This document shows, piece by piece, positions 1-13,795 of a stretch of 64,000 bases of DNA. Source of the stretch: Dipetalonema caudispina. Its lineage: Eukaryota > Nematoda > Chromadorea > Rhabditida > Onchocercidae. The stretch is taken from positions 62,001 through 126,000 of the forward strand of contig JABVXV010000012.1 in NCBI GenBank assembly GCA_013365325.1, written 5' to 3'. The notes below the pieces were generated by a model, which was given only the letters and a program-made list of their open reading frames with translations, made no database searches and had not been told where the DNA came from. Positions within the stretch are counted from its first letter, which is position 1. The number at the start of each line of letters is the position of its first letter. The position numbers and the translations under genes are program-made.

Positions 1-349
1 ATGGGTTTAGATATCACCGCGGATATCCGAACTAGTGCTATTATTCGTTTTAGGTAAAAAAAACCAGCAATCAGGAAAGTAGGAAAGGATGAATTTATTA
101 GCAACGAAGGATCACTTTTTTTTTTTTTCTTTAATGCTCATTCTTTATAGACACATTTTGAAGATAGCAGAAAATTGAATAGTGCATTGATTGGGATGGT
201 CAGCTTCTGCCATCTGAGTAGTCACGGGAAATGAGATAATGGAAAGAATTTATAGTACGATAGCTTAAGTGTAGTCTTTTCCAGCACTTATTGATTGCTA
301 TTGATCATCGTTTCACTTTAATGCAACTTTCTGAGGTAAAAAAACAAAC

Positions 350-511
350 CTCAGATTTTGCCCCAAGAGGTGGATTTTTCAAACGATGCAATGACTGCAT
401 GACACGGAATGCGGATGTCCATTTATGACGTACTCGTTTGATTTGTACTGCGGATGATGTTGTAGTAAGGGTGCCGGAACCTTCTCCGGAGGATGTCACA
501 TCCAAATCCAT
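350..511 (-). CDS. Candidate 5' coding exon of an unrecognised gene running leftward out of the window
   Basis: A 54-codon open stretch starts at an ATG (511) and ends in frame at a good donor (GAG followed by GTTTGT). A TTTAAG acceptor-like site lies about 15 bases upstream of the ATG and could take a spliced leader. The N-terminal 20 residues are rich in S, T and G. The second half is basic with alternating hydrophobic residues (KRVRHKWTSAFRVMQSLHRL), which looks like real protein rather than random translation. I do not recognise the family. No following exon can be placed in bases 1-349, so if real the gene continues off the left edge. The overlapping plus-strand ORF at 438-668 looks less protein-like. 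Confidence 0.4.
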
Positions 512-3500
512 TTGTTTATTTCACCTTAAAGAGAGATTAAATGTAGAGGGCTTCATATTATTGGATGCAATTACTTATCATCCATATAACGTCATTACTC
601 AACTACATGTTCCTCGGAACTGTTGCCGAGAGACAGATTTTGGCCTGGTCATCTTTTATAAAGATTGATTTTCATCATACTTCTCATCCGATAATGCTGA
701 AATCCGTCACGTTATTTATCATTCATACAACTTGCAAACAATAAATGAACACACATAATATATTTTGAAAATCGCATTTTTCAATTAAATTTAGAGGCAG
801 GTGTTTACAACTGTAATGATTAAATAAAAATAAAAATATCATGAACCAGGAGGACAAATGATAATTTCATTCTGCTATAACTATAGCAACAATTTATTTC
901 ATTTTCATTCTGTGCAATAAACGATAGTATTTTTAAAGTTGGAGCAGAACCTAATGAAAGTTCGTTCCACTTGAAAACAATCTGCACCAAATTAATACCA
1001 TAAATGTAGATAATAGTAATGTAGAAGTTGAGCTTTATTACATACATTATCGGGAAGCTTGGATTCCAGAAAAGACGAAGAAAAAGTTTTGCAAGTGATA
1101 TTCAAATCATGTATCTTTGCAGAGGTGAAAGAATTGAGCAGTAGTAAGCAATACTTTGAAAGAAGCAGATGGGAACAGTTATATTTAAGCTCAAATTTGT
1201 TTCAGTTCAGGAAAAAAAAAGGAAAAAAAAAACCTTAAGCTGAATGAATGCTTTACATCATGTGAATTAACTGCACTGAATATCATGAATTAACAGTGAA
1301 CACTTCAAATTACCGAGCATGCAATCTTAAGCTTAAATAGAAAATCTGAGTCTTTACAAACATTTGTTTACGTAATAACTGATTAAAAGGTAGTTATAGT
1401 GAAAAAGAAGGTAATTCACTCCACTTTCATGCTTAATAGATTACTTTGTGAAGTTAATCAAATTTACTTCATGAGCTGTACACAAAGCTATCATTTGAAG
1501 AAATTGCACGATTGAGCAGTAATAAAATTAATGGGAGGAAGTTAGAACTGCAAAATTTCTGAAAGGTTGATGAGCATGAGTGCTCAATTACACTCTTCAT
1601 CTTAAGTTTCATTTGTAACAGAGTAAACGTTGTCACTGTTTATCTCATTTCGTGATCCTACAGTTGGAAACGATAATGAGCAGCTGTTCTTTCTTCGATT
1701 TCTTCTGTTGATCATTACATTCTTGTCTTAATAGTTAAGACAATGACATAATCAAATAAAACAACCAAAATGTAAAATGCCATCTTTTTACATTTTAATC
1801 GAAAAAAAAGAAGAAAATCAAGGATGAAATTAAGTAATTAGTGTTAGGAATGGATGTAATTGAGAAATGGATGAATTATTTCATCATATAAAGTAAGGAG
1901 TCCTATGAAAAGCTGAATTGTTTGCATCACAGTTGTAATTAAACCAAAACATAGTAATTAATAAGTGAAGAACGAGAAGCTATCGTTAATCACAGTTTAG
2001 TTTATAAAACTCTTCCTTCACTGATGCCAAACTCATTTTAAAACTTTTTTTGGATCGGAAGACTTTCTCTTTTGTGACTGTTAACCTGAATTATAATGGT
2101 TTTCCCTACACGTTTAATCAGTAAACAACAACTTCTAATGCCTTTATAAAATTGCTTGCTGAATGGGATTAAATTCGAGTGCTACCAGTACGCAAAGATT
2201 TTAAGGCCACTGAGTACTCTGGTGCCTAGCCTATGGTCTATGGATATAAATGGTCCGAGGAAAAGTTCGATTTCACGGAAACAATGATTCGAATTGCACA
2301 AACGCGGTCTTCTAGCATTTTCATGAATATCTATGTATCGTCTGATCAAAAGAATGTTTGTATAACTGAGCTCAGCACCAAAAAGAAAAATTACGGCAGA
2401 CATTAGTTTACTTTAGTATTTATATCTGACTTAATTTTTCGTACTTTATGAAATGCTTAAAAAGAAATTTATAATTAGTACTATAATGAAAGAAGTATAT
2501 ACAATTTTGGTCTATACATTTATTGCCAGTTGTGTTAGCTATCCATAGGGTTTTGCATCTTGCTGTTAAAAAATAGAATGGGACTTGGCTGATACGCATG
2601 TCTTGTTCAGTATTGTCCTATTCGTTTCTATAGGAACGAAAAATAAAAGCTGTCATGGGAGATACATCGAGGTGTATCGGAGTGTGAAATGAATCTTCTC
2701 AATTTAATTGATGCCATTCTTCATTTAAAGGTGATCAACAGTAATGACGACAAAACCAATACAATTTTTGCCGTTTGTTTCGAAAAAAAGCCTACTCTGA
2801 CTAGCAAGTTAGTCCATCCCTTTGAAAAAGTGCAATTTCAAGAAATCCTAACAGTTCATTAAATAAAGTAATAGGTCGACAACAACGCAGCAATTATCTC
2901 CAAGAGTAGAGCATGGGAACATCGACGACAGTGCCAGGTTCAGATGCTATAGGCGGAGTGATTTCTTATAAATTATCAGAGAAGAATTTCCGATCCCCCT
3001 TCAACTCTTCTTATCACTAATTTTTTCCTGTACCTTCATTTACATTTCAAATTTATGTCCAAACATATAAAAATGCCCATTAAAAATAAATTTTTCTAAT
3101 CAACGAAATGCGGTTAAAATACTGCGAGCTTTTCTGAAAATGACTAACTTGCGAGCCACTAAAATTAATTAATATGGTTATCGCGAATGTTCCCCAACGA
3201 CAAATACGTATTTCATTTGAAAAAGCATGGAAAAAAACCTACGGTTATATAATCGAGTATCGTAAATGCAGAGTGTATCTATCTGTGATATGTTCGATAT
3301 CAAAGTTTGATACTATAACCTGACGAGTTATAAATGACAATAACAAGGTGTTGCTGTTTCACTGTCCATTTATACCTCATCATGTCGTGGAGATAGCGTG
3401 AAACAATTCATGAAGAGGTACATCGTTGGTACATGGACGGAATTCTTCAATATCCTCTGCCGGATAATAATGCTTAACTAATAGGTTATATTTGACATTT

Positions 3501-6500
3501 ATTTGGAGATGCCATAAAAATGAATTCTAGTAGCTAAGTTCTTCCTAAACCGATCTTCATCGGAAAGTCGGTTCCTTATTGATGATTATTGATGATATTC
3601 AGATTAGACTACCTTTACCTAAACTTCTCAATAAGTATCCTATAACCGCAATTCACCTGGCAAGAATTGGCCACAATAACTTCGCCAAAAATGCTTGATG
3701 TATGTTAATAACATATCAAAGGCTCAGTTGCTTTCAGAATATCCGGAACTTTATAAAAAATTCCATGCAAGGTTTTTCAGGAAAAAGTTTTAGAAGATTT
3801 GCTTAGTGTAAGACATTTCGAAATAACTCATCAGCAAAGAGGTTCCGAATTCAACAAACCGAGTACATATTTAACAACGAAATTTCTTAAAAATTTTTGG
3901 TAGTACACTCTGCTGTATATCTTATGGAAAAAGCATAAATATTTAATTTAGAAATAAAGTTGAAATTTTTAAAGAAAAATGTAGGATTAGATGAAACTGT
4001 CACCTAGACGAATCTATCCAAAACACAAAACATATCTTGAAATTTTTAATTACTCGATCGCAAAAAAAAAAGAAGAAAAGTATTGAAAAGCATTACCATT
4101 GATACGTAATATAATCGAGTGGAAATAGATAAGAATGATTGTGATGTATAACGAGAAAAAAGTTAACCGGAACGAATAAAGAATTGTTTTCAGTGACTCA
4201 AAGAAATTAACAATATTCCATACAGTTTAAAAAATAATAATGTTACTTCCAGATTGGTTTCATTCTAAACAAAAAGGAGCATACAGCAAGCTTTGCACGA
4301 AACTTTTCCGGAAAATAAGTGAACGGTAGAATAAATGATTATATCTCGTTTTTTTTTTTCTTTTCATTTTAATGAGTACAATGTCATCATCAATATTTTG
4401 TAAACAAGTCTTAAAAGAAGAGATAGAAATCAATGAAATCATGGAATAGTCTGAAATGAGACAGTAGGAAATCATAGAATTGATAAAAGTGAGCTAAAAT
4501 TAGAAAGTTGAAAATCGAGACAAGTAGTTGCAGCTGACCTGAATCAGACTGAGGATTTATTTCATCATAATTTCTGATGGTGAAATCCTCAGCGTTTGTT
4601 GCCTAAGAAACAGAAATGAAACTTCATTCTCTACAGCATTAACATCATTATAATGTATTAATTGAGATGTGGGATGCATCAACTGCTGGTATTTGTTTAC
4701 AGATTTTATAAGTTTATTTGAAAAGATAACTTCCAGAAAATCTTAGCTGTGATATGACTGCTCGACGACATCGAAGCATCTGTATAAATTGAATGAAAAT
4801 GACTGATATGATTTCCTGGAAGTTAAAGTTAAAAATGAGCAATTAAACGACACAAATAGCAGTCGATGGATGCATTGCATACCTTATATAATAAAATCAA
4901 TGATGTGCTTCATTCAACTTCTGCTAAAGAAAGAATAAATTTAGTGAATTATGCTGTCAAGAAAATTGAATTCATTAAACGATAATTTATTCATTAAAAA
5001 AATTACCACAAGTGATACCAGAAGACTAATACGCATTCCGAGATTCAGTGTGCACTCATTCTAGTAAAGCTATTACAGCTATGGATTACACAAACAATAT
5101 GTATATGGTAGAAAAATAAGAAAGAATTAATTAAATTTTGATGGAAAACAAATATTTCATGTGCTTGCTTTTCATTAGATTTCTCGTTTTATAGGAATCA
5201 GAAAATGGTAGAAATTTACTACAAACAAGCTGCAAGTATTCTTTGTCCAAACTTCATACTAACATATTTGAAATCTTGCAATATTACGTATTTCGAAAGA
5301 AACTGATCGCCATTTCGAGATGATGAAATCTTATTGTGCCTCACTACGTTAAAATAATTTTTTAGATATTGCTGTTTGCAGTTTGCTTATTGGAGTAAAT
5401 ATTAGTCAAGTGACAGATTGGCGTTCGATTATGGCATGTATGCAGTATCAAGTACAAACTATTCTTTTTTTTTTTTTTTTCACACTCTGATCCTGATGAA
5501 TAGATTCAGAAAAATTACTCTCAAAAAGAAACAAAAAAGTTTATTCCACAAGCATATTTGTTGGATTTTGAAAATTTTGCTCTGGAAATATTGAAAGAAT
5601 CTGCAAATTACTTGCAAAGTTATTTCAAAGACAAGGACTGTCGCACTACTTTTTTCGCTGAAAAAAATGGATAGTGTAGATGGTGTTGATTACTGAAGCA
5701 TTGCTTATCTCATATTTTTTAAATCTGATTTCTAAGAATAAATATGTCTAACCACTTCAGTTAAACAGGTATTAATAAAACTGCAGTGTACATATGAACA
5801 ATATTAAGAAGAATCTCAGAAAAGCATAACTAAATTTCATATTCACATATTTATGGATGGATATCTTTTTCTTCTTGACCTTCCCATTTTTTCTTTTCTA
5901 AATTGACTAGAAAAGGTTTATCTCTTCATTTGGTAAGTTTAGTATGTATTTTATACGAAATACTAAACGTGAAAATATTTAGCATTCGTCTTTCCGGCAA
6001 TGGAATAATTAGACATTGTAACGAACAAACAAATGAATAAAATAATCATACCTTCTCTAAGATTCGTAAACTTCATCAACTAAATTCCTGATCCGTTCAT
6101 TGACAACATTTGAAATCGACTTATAGTTGATCATGCTTTTTTTTTTCTGACTTGATCTGTTTTACGTTCCAAAAAAAGAAAATACCTGTAAGGATAATCG
6201 TAAACGAAATTATTGTGAGGAAGAATTTGACAATGAACTCATTTTGAAGGCGGTTAGCTATCCATTTCAGGCGTCGTATCATGGCAGTGTTTGGGATAAG
6301 TGATTCGTGAAGTAAAAAATGTTGCGATTAGAAAAATAGGCGACACGTCATCATATCAGGATATGCCACTCAAAAAGAGTGCAAATATCCCTAACACTGA
6401 TTAGGTGTATATAAGTTTTCTGACCAGTAGAAAGATGTAAATAGCAAGATTTCTGAGATATTAACTGGACCTTTCGGTCACCCAAAGTTATGTCTCCGAA

Positions 6501-7630
6501 GTAAGCTACTTATAGCCCAATTTCGATCTTCCTCGTTGACTAGCAGCCAAATTCTTTTTTTTTTCTTTTGTTTTGTTTTGTTCATTCTTTTTTCTTTTGA
6601 GTTTATCAAATACTTGATTTTAGTTGAATTACAACAGTTAATTTGAGACTTCTTACATTTTCTTTAGTAAATTTATCAGCATCCAAAAATGTCATAAGCA
6701 TTTAATAGAGCAATGTGATACGGAAAGAAAGACGACAAGAGATAGGATCTTGTAAAAAAGAGAAGGAAGAAGAGGGCAAATTGCGCAGAAGTATAAGCAA
6801 AGTTATCAAGCAGCTTCGAGTTACTGGTTAATGGGAATTTTCGAAAATATTCATTTTAATTACACAAAGTCTTTCTGATCGGTATAAACACTTGAACCCT
6901 TTTCATTCATTCCTGAGAAACTTGTGATAATCGGTGGTGACATGACAGAACAGAAAAAAATAATGCTTTGATGCATTGTATACGAATTTTTCATGTAAGA
7001 GTGTTATTTAAATGTAAGTCGATCAAAAATATTACTGAATGTTTGCGGTAGACATTTCGTCAGCATTGCTGAAAGAAAGAATCAGTGCTTCCCAGCTTAA
7101 TGTTTACCTTAAATTATTCTATGCAAACAGAAGTAAGGACACAAAAACAAAAATTATTCCGCACAAACAAAAATAATGTGCATATTCTTCTAGCATAAAT
7201 AATATTTCGCAAGGATACAAAATTACGACAAACAATGAAAAATAAAGAAAAATCATAAATCCTTTCAACAGTTATCAAAAACTGTTAAAAAGAGAGTTTT
7301 TGTATTACGGAAAGCATAGAAAAGAGTCTCAATAGTCTTTTGCAAAGTAGTGACTTAAAATTGTTACTAAGTTTAAATTTATGTAAGTACTTATAAGAAC
7401 CAAAAATGTGTAAGTTTACGAAAGATAAGGATTCACAAGGTGAAGTGACTAGATCAACCGTCTCAATCGCATTTTATCGAGAACAGTTTCACTGGAACGT
7501 TTTCCATAATTTAAAACTTCATAAAATTTTCCTTTAATTTCAAACAGCCTTGGACACTAACATTCTTTTCCCCAAATTCAAAGAAAAGCGAAGAATTCTT
7601 TAAAAATTGGAGAAAGCATGAAAATTGATG

Positions 7631-8220
7631 TGCGAATGTAAATGACATGTAATGTGCAGAAATAGGTTGTTAGATGGTGCAACCATCAACGATTTGATGG
7701 TATTTAGAGGATTTTTTTTTTTTTGTTTAGCTATCCATTTCCACTTTGAAGTAAATGTATTCATTCGTAGTACATAGCATGGATTGAATTTGACTTCGAT
7801 CTCATAGAAACGAAAAAAAAAAAGAAGAAATTCATACTAAAACATTGACTTGTTGCTTTAGATCTGTGTTCTATAGTGTGAACGCAAATGACATGTAATG
7901 TGCAAACTTCAAAGATTGATCTTCCCCTCGATCTAGTCTTCCTTCTTTTAATTTTAAATTTAAAAGAATTTCAAAATATTTATTAAGCATCATTACTTCT
8001 TTCTGCATAAAAGATGAGACAGGAAGGCCAAAGATTGATCAGATATTAAAGATATTAAAAAGAAGGGAAGAATGCTCGAATGCTGCAAAATACAATTTCT
8101 GATGTTGGAATCCATTCAATGAGATGATCTCTTTCCTAATTAGTGCCATAGCATTCAAATCGAAAAAATTCGGATTGAAAAAGAATTGATCTTCCTCTCA
8201 ATCTAGTCTTCTTTCCTTCT
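7631..8220. repeat. Local imperfect direct duplications
   Basis: Two pairs of similar segments lie within 600 bases. The core AATGACATGTAATGTGCA occurs near 7642 and again near 7888. A segment containing ATTGATCTTCCCCTCGATCT near 7916 recurs, slightly changed (CTTCCTCTCAATCT), near 8186, each followed by AGTCTTC and a pyrimidine-rich run. The order and spacing suggest a diverged local duplication rather than a mobile element; no terminal repeats or ORF accompany it. Confidence 0.5.
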
Positions 8221-11200
8221 CCCACACTTGGCTCACCTCTCTCATCATCGATCTTTTCTTATTACACCAACATCAGAGGATCCGATTTCCGTTGAAAATT
8301 TGGCAATGATGATCAAATTTCCCAACTAAAATAAATGTACGAGAAACTATATTTCGTACTCACACATTTTTGAAGGCAAAATAACATGAAGAAAAATTAT
8401 TTGTGCGGAAAATCCCAGTTTTTTTGAAAAATTATGTCTTAACTAAGCTATTTTGCTTAATGGTTTGCCTGTCTTTTATCCCACTCTGAAATTAATGCAA
8501 GAAATGAGTATTTTCACTAAGAACAAAATTTCAGTTGCTTCTGATGAGCAACAACAAAAAAAAGAAAATTTGATAATTGAGAATTTTGGATTTTTTTTAT
8601 TCTCAAGCTGCAAATTTCTGGTACTTTAGGGATATACCGGAGATTGCCAGGAGACTTGGCAAATGAAATGTCTGGAATAGATTTTTGCGGAATTTTTGCA
8701 CAGTATTATGTGACGGTTAAATTATTGTAAAATAAGATTTTGGAAAAAATAATAATAATCTTGGATCCGTGGAAAATTTAAGTAAATTATCTCATTGCAG
8801 GATAATTTGCTCAAGTAGAATAGTACCAGTTAGTTATGAACTTACCAGAGATTATTTTCTGTTAAATTGAGTAAGCGATTTGAAGGGACAAAATGAATGA
8901 GTCGGTATGTATCGCATTGGCCTCTCTTGCTCTTTTTTAAAAAAATCTCTTGCAGTTCTTTGTTTCGGCATAAGTGGATTCAATCAATAGGCTTGATCAT
9001 CAGAGCGCGTTAATGAAAGTAATAGTAGTAAATATCGGAGAGAACGACATTCAGCTTTCCTTATCCAAATCGTAAAAAGAATGCGGAACTGATAGAGAAA
9101 GTGCTATTTTAAGTACTTCATTAGCGATGCAGATTGAATGACAAAGTGGGAAGTTTAGCAGAAATTGAAAGGGAGTAAAGGAGCATAAAGTAAGATAAAG
9201 GGTTGAAATAGGATGCAAAAGTGTTGCTTAAATTATTTGGTCGTATATAGCTGTTGCTTAAGTTAGTTTCAAATTCTTCGCAAGAATTAGCTTTAATCCT
9301 ACTATTATGTCAATTTTATTTTTGATTTTTAAAGGCCTAAAAATATCAAAAAAGAAAACTTCAAATGATAGAAATCAATTAGATCGATTTCATCTATTTT
9401 TTTGTTTTGCCTAGAATTTGCATAAAGTTATTCTAAAATTTTTAGCAAAAATTGGCTTTTTTTGCTGCTATAACTTTTGTTTTTTTTTGCACTTTCATCG
9501 GATTTCCCAACAGTTAAACATTATCTTCTCATAATTTACAGCTTGACATAAAGTTCCAACTCTCTTTGTACGAAATGATAAATGTACTTTACTTTACAGA
9601 ATAAGAAGCATGGTTTATTCTCAATAAATATATCATTTCAGATTTTTCTTTCTTTTTTTACTGCTGTGACGATTTGTATTTTTTATAGTTGCGACAACAA
9701 ATCCCCTACCATATAATTCTATTCCGCCGTTAGAAGAAATCGAATCCTACTTTTATTTTCAACTTACTGCAGTATTAAGTCTTAGCAATTTTATTGCCGA
9801 TCTCATTAATTTCTATCATTTGAAAATATCGTCGGCGATTGTTTTCTTTTGCTATTCATAATACATTTCAAAAAGCACTTTTCAGCATTTCACTAGTTTT
9901 CATGTTTCCCAATAGTGTTTTATTTGCAATTTTACAGAACTTTTTTTTCTGAAAAACCGGAAATCTTTTTTTACAAAGCTTCACTATTTTAGTATTTTAT
10001 CAGACATTAATAACATTTCTTAAATGAAAGAAAGCGATAAGCACGAATCACTGCCATTTTGACTACAAAATTATCAAAGATTTAAAGTGATCAGAAACTA
10101 ATAACAAGATTTGAAATATTTTGCGACAACTTGGTTACTACTCATTAGCTTAAATGACGATGAAAGTATGATTTCAGGATACAACAAAACTGAAATCCAT
10201 AGAAGACAATAAACTAATATAATTCCAGGCAGGAAATATGTTATTAGCAGTGCAAAACGAAGGAAATGAATCACTGAAGTATTTTAGGTATGAATGGAAT
10301 AAAAATTAATTACAGGACCAACGTGTAGGATTATACACATACAAATAAGCAAAAACTTGCAACTTTCACATGAAATTCATCTTAAAATATCTTTTTAAAG
10401 TGTTACAATGACAATTGCATGCTATTAACTTCTCTTGCAAATATTTCAAATGATTATAGCACTGCTAGAATCACAACTTTTAGAAGTATATAAAGTGTGG
10501 CTTTCAAGACGGTATAAGTTTTTGAAGATATTATCATAATTAGAAAATGTTGACATTTTCTGAGCGGCAGGATTTTTTTTTTAAAGATTTCGTCAAAAAA
10601 ATCTTTGTACGAAATCTTTGTTCTTTGTTTCGCTAACTTCATCTTTCCTTGAAGATGAATTTAACGAAATAAAGGACAAAGAATTTTCCTTGAAACTTCC
10701 GGTTTTTAAGAGCAAGAAATATTGGGCCTGCATTTCCGCTTATGGTTGAAAAATGCATCATCATTATCTATTCATTAAATTTTGCCTTTTTCCAGATTTG
10801 CAATCTTGTATTCGACAAAGCAATATCTCAGTGAATTATAGTAAATTATACTGAAGCCATAGTTCAATTGAAAGTAAATAGAAATTTTGAATTAGGTACA
10901 CCTCCAAACGTTTGGAAATGTAATGTGCTCGTTTAGCATTAATTGTATTCATGCATTAACTTACAAAAAATTAATATATATTCCTGACTTAATAAAAGAA
11001 AAATGATGGATGGACATATAATCTTCAGCAAAGAAGAAGCGCAAAATAAAGTCGCGTAAATAATAAGTCTATTTAGATTTGAAAAGTAACTGTGAACGTA
11101 GAAATCAAAAAGTTGACGAAGCATTCATCATTTTTTTAACAAAATTAATTTCATTCGCTGTTGTTCCAACAAAATGGATGAGAGAAAGAAAAAAAAAATT

Positions 11201-13757
11201 CGGATAGAATTTAACGCCAAACGGTTTGTTGTTGAATACTAAAATAGCACCAATAAGTAGTAAATTAACTTTTTCATTTGATGCACAAAAGGACGGACAC
11301 CCGTAATAATGCATTATCTTATATTATCATCTAAGGATGAATCCATGAAATGCTTCTTATCTGATTTACTAAAAATGAAAATCTGTGAAAATTCGCAGTT
11401 TAAATGCAATAAGTAAAATTTTTGAGTGAATATGAACTGATAAAAATATATAAAATTTTGCATGTGCGTTTTAATTTTCTTTATTAAAATCTAATGAAAA
11501 TTTCTTGATTTTGGAGTAAAATTGATGTGAATCTTTACTTAATACATGGAACATATATAAAATTAAGCATTATCTATTTGATTGTTCAAATTGGAGATTT
11601 TTTCCTTTTGGAACAAAAAATATAAAACTATTAAATGCGCATTTCTTCCACTTCATGCATTGATTATTCCATCTATTGCAAAAAGATTTCTAAAATTTTG
11701 GGTTTTGAAAGGTTTTCAATTTATTTTTAATTACTTGCCAGTATTAGCAAGAAGAAATTAAATAATCATAGTGGCATTCTGCTCTTTGTTCAAATATAAT
11801 AGTTTTTGCACATTCCGAATCGAATATATTTAAATGAAAAGAAGAAAAAACAAATCTCTTGAAAGTGAGGAAATTTTTGCATTCATTATTTCAGAAATGC
11901 TTAATTTCTAAAGAAATGAATAAATATAACAATGAGGCCGATAGTCAATAGCAAAAATGAGGCTCGTTAAGGACTTTCTTAATAGAGTTGTTTTTCGAAT
12001 ATGTATTACTTCTCTTGTTCATTCATCCTTTTTTCTCGTTAAGCTACTAGCAATTGTAACTGCTTTAGAATTTCTGAGTTATGATAGGAATTTTGGTGAA
12101 AAATGATCTTTTGGTGAAAACTTTTTAATGCGGAAAAAAAGTAACCAGACATCTGCTGAAAAGCACTGAATGAGAGATGAAGTTAAATCAGCTGTCATTT
12201 TAGATCATAAATATAAAAAACGAATCTGCCATGTCTGTCACACTCATTTTTCTTCTTCCTTTTCACTCAATAATTTTTTAATTGCAGCATTTTTAAAATT
12301 AATATGCATTTATTGGTGCAAAATGATATGGGATATAATCTTTTAAAATGACTTTGCGGGTAAAAATAGATGAAAAATTTTGTAATTAGACGGGTAGATT
12401 TCCTTATTAATTGTTTCTTATAGCAGATGAAATTTTAAGTAGAAAATGAGCAAACGAAATTTCAGATCATAACGTTAAATAGTGATTCATAAAATGTTTG
12501 TGCAGAATACTGCCATGAAAAACCATTTTACATATTCCGACACAAGTTGCGGTTCTTTTGATAAAGAACTAGAAATTTTGGGATAGTTGATAAATGTTTC
12601 AGAGTTTTAGACATTATTTAAAAATGAAATTTAGCTTAAATAGAAGCGATAAATTCTCTCTTAAAAATGTCAAATACCTCTTCAGGATGCTGCTCATAGA
12701 TTCATATTTAGATGAATGAAATTTTTAACCGATTACGGTATAAAAAAATTCTAATAGCTCAAATTGTAGACATCGATGCATAACGAAAGAGTATCAAATC
12801 TATAAAAATGATTCTGAATTTTTTTTTTGAACTTACTCAGTCACTTCAAAAATAATCAATCCTTTTTTTCTTACAGAAATCGTTACAATTAATTCATAAA
12901 GATAATAAGAAATATAGTAAAATCTTAGTTTCTGATTTTACGAAAAAGTTTTGTATGTTTTTTTCAGTCTTTCCTGCTCTCTCACATTAAATACACATGC
13001 AGGCATAATTTTTATTACTATCGAGAAAGTTGAGGTTCTTTACATGGATATGATAATAAATTTCGAAAAGCAATCAGAAAGTTCGTAACTAAAATTGTTT
13101 TGTAGGTTCTACTGGAGATATTGGAGGTATTGAGAATAACAGGAATTTACCGATTTACATATAGAGATGGAAGTCTTTTTATATTTGCACACACATTTTT
13201 GATTAAAAAATATGAGCTATTCATTAGTCGTATTATTTCAGTTATGGTATTCAATGGTTACTATTTTTCGAAAAAGTACAAAAAAAACTTTAATTGTAAT
13301 TAAGGAGTTGGAAATTAGTTCCGACCAATCTTTTTGAAACAAATGAGTATTTTCCTCGTTTTTTGGGTATTATTTTCTTGTTCTTAAGTATACTATTCCA
13401 TCCTAAAACAATCAACTTTTGTTGTAATCCTTTACTTTTCAATTGCCATTGAAATCATTTAAAGTTGTCCTTTTTATTCTGAAGCATCGTTTTACCGATA
13501 GATGTCAGTTTTAAGTTGACTGAAAGAAAATACAATGAAATAAGTTTACTTATTTGAAGAAGAAAACGTGTTATAGAATACAAAAAATGGGAAAGAGATA
13601 TGAAAACGGATCACGTTATATTTGTCTGATATAAAATCTTACACTTTTTGTACCACCAAATTTCCTACATACTTCTTGCAATTCCATCATGTATGTAACA
13701 TTATAGCTGATCCTGAATTCATGACGGAAATTATGAAGCGGGTATAACTCGTTTCCT

Positions 13758-13760
<3 letters not shown>

Positions 13761-13794
<34 letters not shown>
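13761..13794. repeat. Long poly-T tract
   Basis: An uninterrupted run of roughly 34 T, the longest homopolymer of several in the window. Others are an A-run near 19410-19432, an A-run near 28833-28858, and a T-run near 45031-45058 that sits inside an intron of the SET gene. Exact lengths are prone to sequencing error. Confidence 0.9.

Positions 13795-13795
<1 letters not shown>

Noticed and set aside
1..40. Closely spaced GATATC, CCGCGG, GATATC and ACTAGT sites that look like a cloning polylinker
   Set aside because: The following sequence blends into ordinary AT-rich DNA with no vector backbone visible; chance cannot be excluded from 40 bases.
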